The position numbers and the translations under genes were made by a program. Positions 61,129-64,000 of a DNA stretch of 64,000 bases are shown piece after piece (position 1 is the first letter of the stretch; each line of letters begins with the position of its first letter). Under the pieces are notes generated by a model. The model saw only the letters and a list, made by a program, of their open reading frames with translations, did not search any database and was not told the DNA's origin. Source of the stretch: Candidatus Vecturithrix granuli. Lineage in GTDB: Bacteria; Moduliflexota; Moduliflexia; Moduliflexales; Moduliflexaceae. Where the stretch lies: contig DF820467.1 of assembly GCA_000739535.1 (NCBI GenBank), positions 478,245 to 542,244 on the forward strand, in the 5' to 3' direction.

Positions 61129-61854
61129 TCACCTTACTTCTGATGTCTCTGTCTCTATCTGGGATTTTTCTAATTTCTGCACCTCTTCCTGGTGCAAATG
61201 ATATGTAAGGCATTGGAGTTCCGCGATCAGATCAACGGTTCTGACTTTGACTGAAGCCGGCACCAGCAATTGAACCGGGACAAAGTTGAGAATGGCATGA
61301 ATACCGGCATACACAAGGCGATCTGTGATCATCTGAGCGTTTTCGGCGGTGACAGCAAGAATAGCGATGTCAGGCGCATATTCCGCGACAACCTGTTCCA
61401 GGCGTTCCAACGGATAGAGCACAATCGGAGCGTTGACCATCGCAGCTTGTTGTTGTCGGATGTATTCACAGGCATTCAGATTCGCATCAAATGCGGCAAG
61501 GATCTCAAACTTATGCTGGCGCAATTCCGTATATTTAAGTAGGGCGGTCCCAAGTTTTCCTGCTCCAATCAGAATGGCTTTCCAGACTCTGGGACCGAAG
61601 GCATGATCAGTTAATCCCAGAATATGCAAAATTTGCTCTTTCAAGGTCGTGACAGGATAGCCCATCCCCCGGATGCCAAATTCGCCAAAAAACGCCAGAT
61701 CCTTTCGAACCTGGGCGGAATTCAACCCAAAGCGAGCCGCAAAATCTTTCGAAGAGATGGTTTTCATCTGCTCGCGTTCAAGTTCTTCCAGGCAGCGTTT
61801 ATAAATTGAAAGCCGGTAAATCGTGAATTCTGAGATGTTATCTGCAGTTTTCAT
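61129..61854 (-). CDS. rex: Redox-sensing repressor Rex
   Basis: A 241-residue NADH-sensing repressor. The winged helix (TISSKDFAARFGLNSAQVRK and DLAFFGEFGIRGMGYPV) is unmistakable. The NAD-binding fold follows with AILIGAGKLGTALLKY (GxGxxG) and IAILAVTAENAQ. Rex proteins repress fermentative or respiratory genes until NADH rises. Its targets cannot be listed. A 17-bp direct repeat TGTAACRCGAAATTATT lies at 61031 and 61097 between its end and the aminotransferase start. Confidence 0.95.
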   Translation of the reverse strand: MKTADNISEFTIYRLSIYKRCLEELEREQMKTISSKDFAARFGLNSAQVRKDLAFFGEFGIRGMGYPVTTLKEQILHILGLTDHAFGPRVWKAILIGAGKLGTALLKYTELRQHKFEILAAFDANLNACEYIRQQQAAMVNAPIVLYPLERLEQVVAEYAPDIAILAVTAENAQMITDRLVYAGIHAILNFVPVQLLVPASVKVRTVDLIAELQCLTYHLHQEEVQKLEKSQIETETSEVR

Positions 61855-61911
61855 GGGTCTTGAGGAAATGACAAGACGCCAGTTCCTGAGAAATAACGTC
61901 TTGCCGTCATG

Positions 61912-63315
61912 TTAGAGAATGTAACGACTTAAATCTTGATCCTCTGAAATATTCGCCAATTTCTCCTGCACGTATGCCGCATCAATCGTGACCACCTCTT
62001 GTTTCAACTCGGGCGCATCGAAAGAAAGCTCATCGAGCAGCCGTTCCATAATCGTGTGTAAACGCCGCGCTCCGATGTTTTCGGTGCGTTCATTGACCAG
62101 AGCGGCAATTTCGGCGATTCCGTCAATGGCATCCTCGGTAAATTTCAATTCAATGCCTTCGGTGCTCAGTAGGGCCTTATATTGCGTGATCAGCGCGTTT
62201 TGCGGTTCGCGCAGAATGCGGATAAAGTCTTCTTTATTCAAAGATCGGAGTTCCACTCGAATGGGAAACCGTCCCTGGAGTTCCGGGACTAAATCCGAAG
62301 GTTTCGCCACATGAAACGCTCCGGCCGCAATGAATAAGACATGATCCGTACGCACCATGCCATATTTGGTATTGACTGTCGATCCTTCGACAATCGGCAA
62401 TAAATCGCGTTGAACGCCTTCGCGGGAAACATCAGGGCCGGTTTTCGATTCGCGCCCCGCGATTTTATCAATTTCATCCAGGAAAATGATTCCAGCCTGC
62501 TCTACTCGTTGAACGGCCTGGTGAATGACTTCATCCATATCAATAAGCTTTTGCGCCTCTTCTTGCTCCAAAATTTTCCGCGCTTCCGCAATTTTCATTT
62601 TGCGCTTTTTGGTTTTTGACGGAAACAATCCGGGCGGGAGCATATCTTTAATATTAATATTTTCTTCCATGCCGGAACTGGAAAACACTTCGATCACTGG
62701 GCTGCTTTTGTCAAGTACTTCAAGCTCAACCACACGATCTTCAAACCGGCCTTCGTGCAGATATTTCCTGAGTTTCTCACGAGTGCTTGTTTTCGAGGGA
62801 TCAGGATTTTGCTCGTCTTTTTGCGCGCGTGACGGCGGCAGCAAAAGATCGAGCAAACGTTCTTCAGCGAGTTCTTTCGCTTTTTCCTCCACCTCGGCTT
62901 TTTTTTCTTCTTTCACCATGTTGACGCCCAATTCCATCAAATCACGAATCATGGATTCCACATCGCGTCCGACGTAGCCAACTTCGGTGAATTTTGACGC
63001 CTCAATTTTGAGGAAGGGCGATTGGGCAAGTTTCGCCAAGCGTCTGGCAATTTCTGTTTTGCCCACGCCGGTCGGTCCGATCATGATAATATTTTTCGGA
63101 GCGATTTCTTCGCGGAGTTCCGGATCAAGCTGCTGCCTCCGCCACCGGTTGCGCAAAGCAATTGCTACCGACCGTTTGGCCTCCTGCTGCCCGATGATAT
63201 ATTTATCAAGCTCGGCCACGATTTGTTTGGGAGTCAGGGAATGGCTTAACGCTTCACGCCGTTGGGCTTCTTCTTCTTGCCGGGCTTTCTCGATGAGTCC
63301 TGTTTTGATAATCAT
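61912..63315 (-). CDS. hslU: ATP-dependent protease ATPase subunit HslU
   Basis: A 467-residue AAA+ unfoldase of the HslUV proteasome-like protease. Motifs include [20 protein letters not shown], Walker [36 protein letters not shown] pore region, Walker [14 protein letters not shown], and sensor [20 protein letters not shown]. The end DLSRYIL would insert into HslV. The ATG at 63315 with GAGG nine bases away is preferred over GTG at 63330. It follows hslV by 18 bases. Confidence 0.97.
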   Translation of the reverse strand: MIIKTGLIEKARQEEEAQRREALSHSLTPKQIVAELDKYIIGQQEAKRSVAIALRNRWRRQQLDPELREEIAPKNIIMIGPTGVGKTEIARRLAKLAQSPFLKIEASKFTEVGYVGRDVESMIRDLMELGVNMVKEEKKAEVEEKAKELAEERLLDLLLPPSRAQKDEQNPDPSKTSTREKLRKYLHEGRFEDRVVELEVLDKSSPVIEVFSSSGMEENINIKDMLPPGLFPSKTKKRKMKIAEARKILEQEEAQKLIDMDEVIHQAVQRVEQAGIIFLDEIDKIAGRESKTGPDVSREGVQRDLLPIVEGSTVNTKYGMVRTDHVLFIAAGAFHVAKPSDLVPELQGRFPIRVELRSLNKEDFIRILREPQNALITQYKALLSTEGIELKFTEDAIDGIAEIAALVNERTENIGARRLHTIMERLLDELSFDAPELKQEVVTIDAAYVQEKLANISEDQDLSRYIL

Positions 63316-63333
63316 AGGTTCATTCCTCACGTA

Positions 63334-63867
63334 TTATTCCTGAATTTCTTCAATCACCAAATTTTCGTTGGTATAAATACAAATAGACGCCGCGATCTTC
63401 ATAGCTTCTTCACAAATTTCGCGGGCGTTTAACTGAGAATGGGTAATCAGGGCTCTGGCGGCAGCAAGCGCGTAAGAGCCTCCGGAGCCAATGGCCAGAA
63501 TGTTATCGTCTGGTTCAATCACATCGCCGGTGCCTGAAATCAATAACGAACTCTTTTTATCAACTACGATGAGCATGGCTTCCAGACGCCGTAAAATTCT
63601 ATCAGTGCGCCAGTCCTTTGCCAGTTCAACGGCCGAACGTAAGAGATCGCCGTGGTATTCTTTCAATTTTCCTTCAAGACGTTCGAATAAGGAAAAGGCA
63701 TCCGCGGCCCCTCCGGCAAATCCGGCGATGATTTTATCATTGTACATGCGGCGCACTTTTTTGGCATGGTGCTTCATCACGGTTTCGCCAAATGAAACCT
63801 GACCATCGCCGGCCATGGCGACGCTGCCGTGATGTCGCACGGCAATAACTGTTGTTGAACGTATCAT
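63334..63867 (-). CDS. hslV: ATP-dependent protease peptidase subunit HslV
   Basis: A 177-residue peptidase. After a short propeptide (MIRS) comes [20 protein letters not shown], where the first Thr is the catalytic N-terminal residue. [20 protein letters not shown] and [15 protein letters not shown] are typical. It forms hexamer rings capped by HslU. AAGGAGAATGT precedes the ATG at 63867. That ATG overlaps the xerC stop as ATGA. Confidence 0.97.
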   Translation of the reverse strand: MIRSTTVIAVRHHGSVAMAGDGQVSFGETVMKHHAKKVRRMYNDKIIAGFAGGAADAFSLFERLEGKLKEYHGDLLRSAVELAKDWRTDRILRRLEAMLIVVDKKSSLLISGTGDVIEPDDNILAIGSGGSYALAAARALITHSQLNAREICEEAMKIAASICIYTNENLVIEEIQE

Positions 63868-64000
63868 ACATTCTCCTTGTTCACTGTATTCGCTTTGGGA
63901 TGACTGTGATGATAGACATCCAGTAAGCTGTCAATATTCACATGGGTATAGCGTTGGGTGGTTGAAAGGCTACTATGACCTAAGAGTTCTTGAATAACCC
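63864..64000 (-). CDS. xerC: Tyrosine recombinase XerC, C-terminal end (partial)
   Basis: The last 44 codons of a gene that continues beyond the window. [20 protein letters not shown] holds the active-site His and Tyr of the tyrosine recombinases (HxxR…HY pattern, Tyr in QRYTH). XerC with its partner resolves chromosome dimers. Its TGA overlaps the hslV start as ATGA. The order xerC-hslV-hslU matches a known conserved cluster in Firmicutes. Gene name is by context and motif. Confidence 0.85.
   Translation of the reverse strand, partial: VIQELLGHSSLSTTQRYTHVNIDSLLDVYHHSHPKANTVNKENV

Overview
The window looks like a chromosome segment of an uncultured, probably anaerobic Gram-negative bacterium. 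An outer membrane is implied by a patatin/Omp85-like fusion, an RND efflux system, lipoprotein and secretory signals and a PEP-CTERM protein. A Rex redox repressor and a thioredoxin reductase fit anaerobic or fermentative life. Large two-component hybrids, a STAND ATPase with toxin-antitoxin debris, a serpin and many palindromic intergenic repeats recall candidate-phylum genomes such as KSB3 (Moduliflexus/Vecturithrix). That assignment is a guess from style, not a demonstrated placement. No rRNA, tRNA, CRISPR array or intact transposase was seen.

Layout. 0.1-4.9 kb: two histidine kinases with receiver domains, sharing a similar C-terminal tail. 4.9-12.1 kb: a GH4 glycosidase, a DMT transporter, a B12-type radical SAM protein, an orphan imidazolonepropionase and a lytic transglycosylase. 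12.4-16.8 kb: a plus-strand island with a STAND/NB-ARC-TPR protein, a UPF0175-like/PIN pair, an antitoxin-like gene and a broken PIN toxin. 16.9-21.8 kb: a sugar-type ABC transporter (binding protein and two permeases, no ATPase) with a class III aminotransferase. 22-28.8 kb: M20 peptidase, patatin/Omp85 protein, sigma-region-4-like protein, TrxB and an orphan Leu/Ile/Val-type binding protein. 29-37 kb: two multi-pass glycosyltransferase-like proteins, a serpin and a PEP-CTERM surface protein. 37.7-41.5 kb: a degenerate phosphoribosyltransferase-like pair, a nicotinamidase-like hydrolase, a membrane protein and a TerB protein. 41.8-46.8 kb: a glycosyltransferase, then a minus-strand cluster of two YbjQ proteins, an M48 protease, a pseudokinase with TPR and TerB parts, and a frameshifted membrane protein.

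47.3-54.2 kb holds the clearest regulatory unit. A sigma-54 activator gene diverges from an RND efflux operon. The spacer carries a near-consensus -24/-12 promoter and an upstream 14-bp perfect inverted repeat. The RND pump gene is split exactly at a T TTT TTA slippery heptamer. 54.3-57.3 kb is a chemoreceptor interrupted by one in-frame stop, next to a periplasmic binding protein. 57.4-61.9 kb: an autoregulated-looking MarR/flavoprotein pair, aldo-keto reductase, PhzF remnant, class III aminotransferase and Rex. The window ends with a translationally coupled xerC-hslV-hslU cluster.

Repeats are the second theme. At least five families of palindromic repeats fill the spacers. One has entered the STAND reading frame without breaking it, one sits in a tiny ORF, and others act as hairpins between convergent genes. 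Several genes are broken or partial, so the region is either actively decaying or contains some assembly indels.
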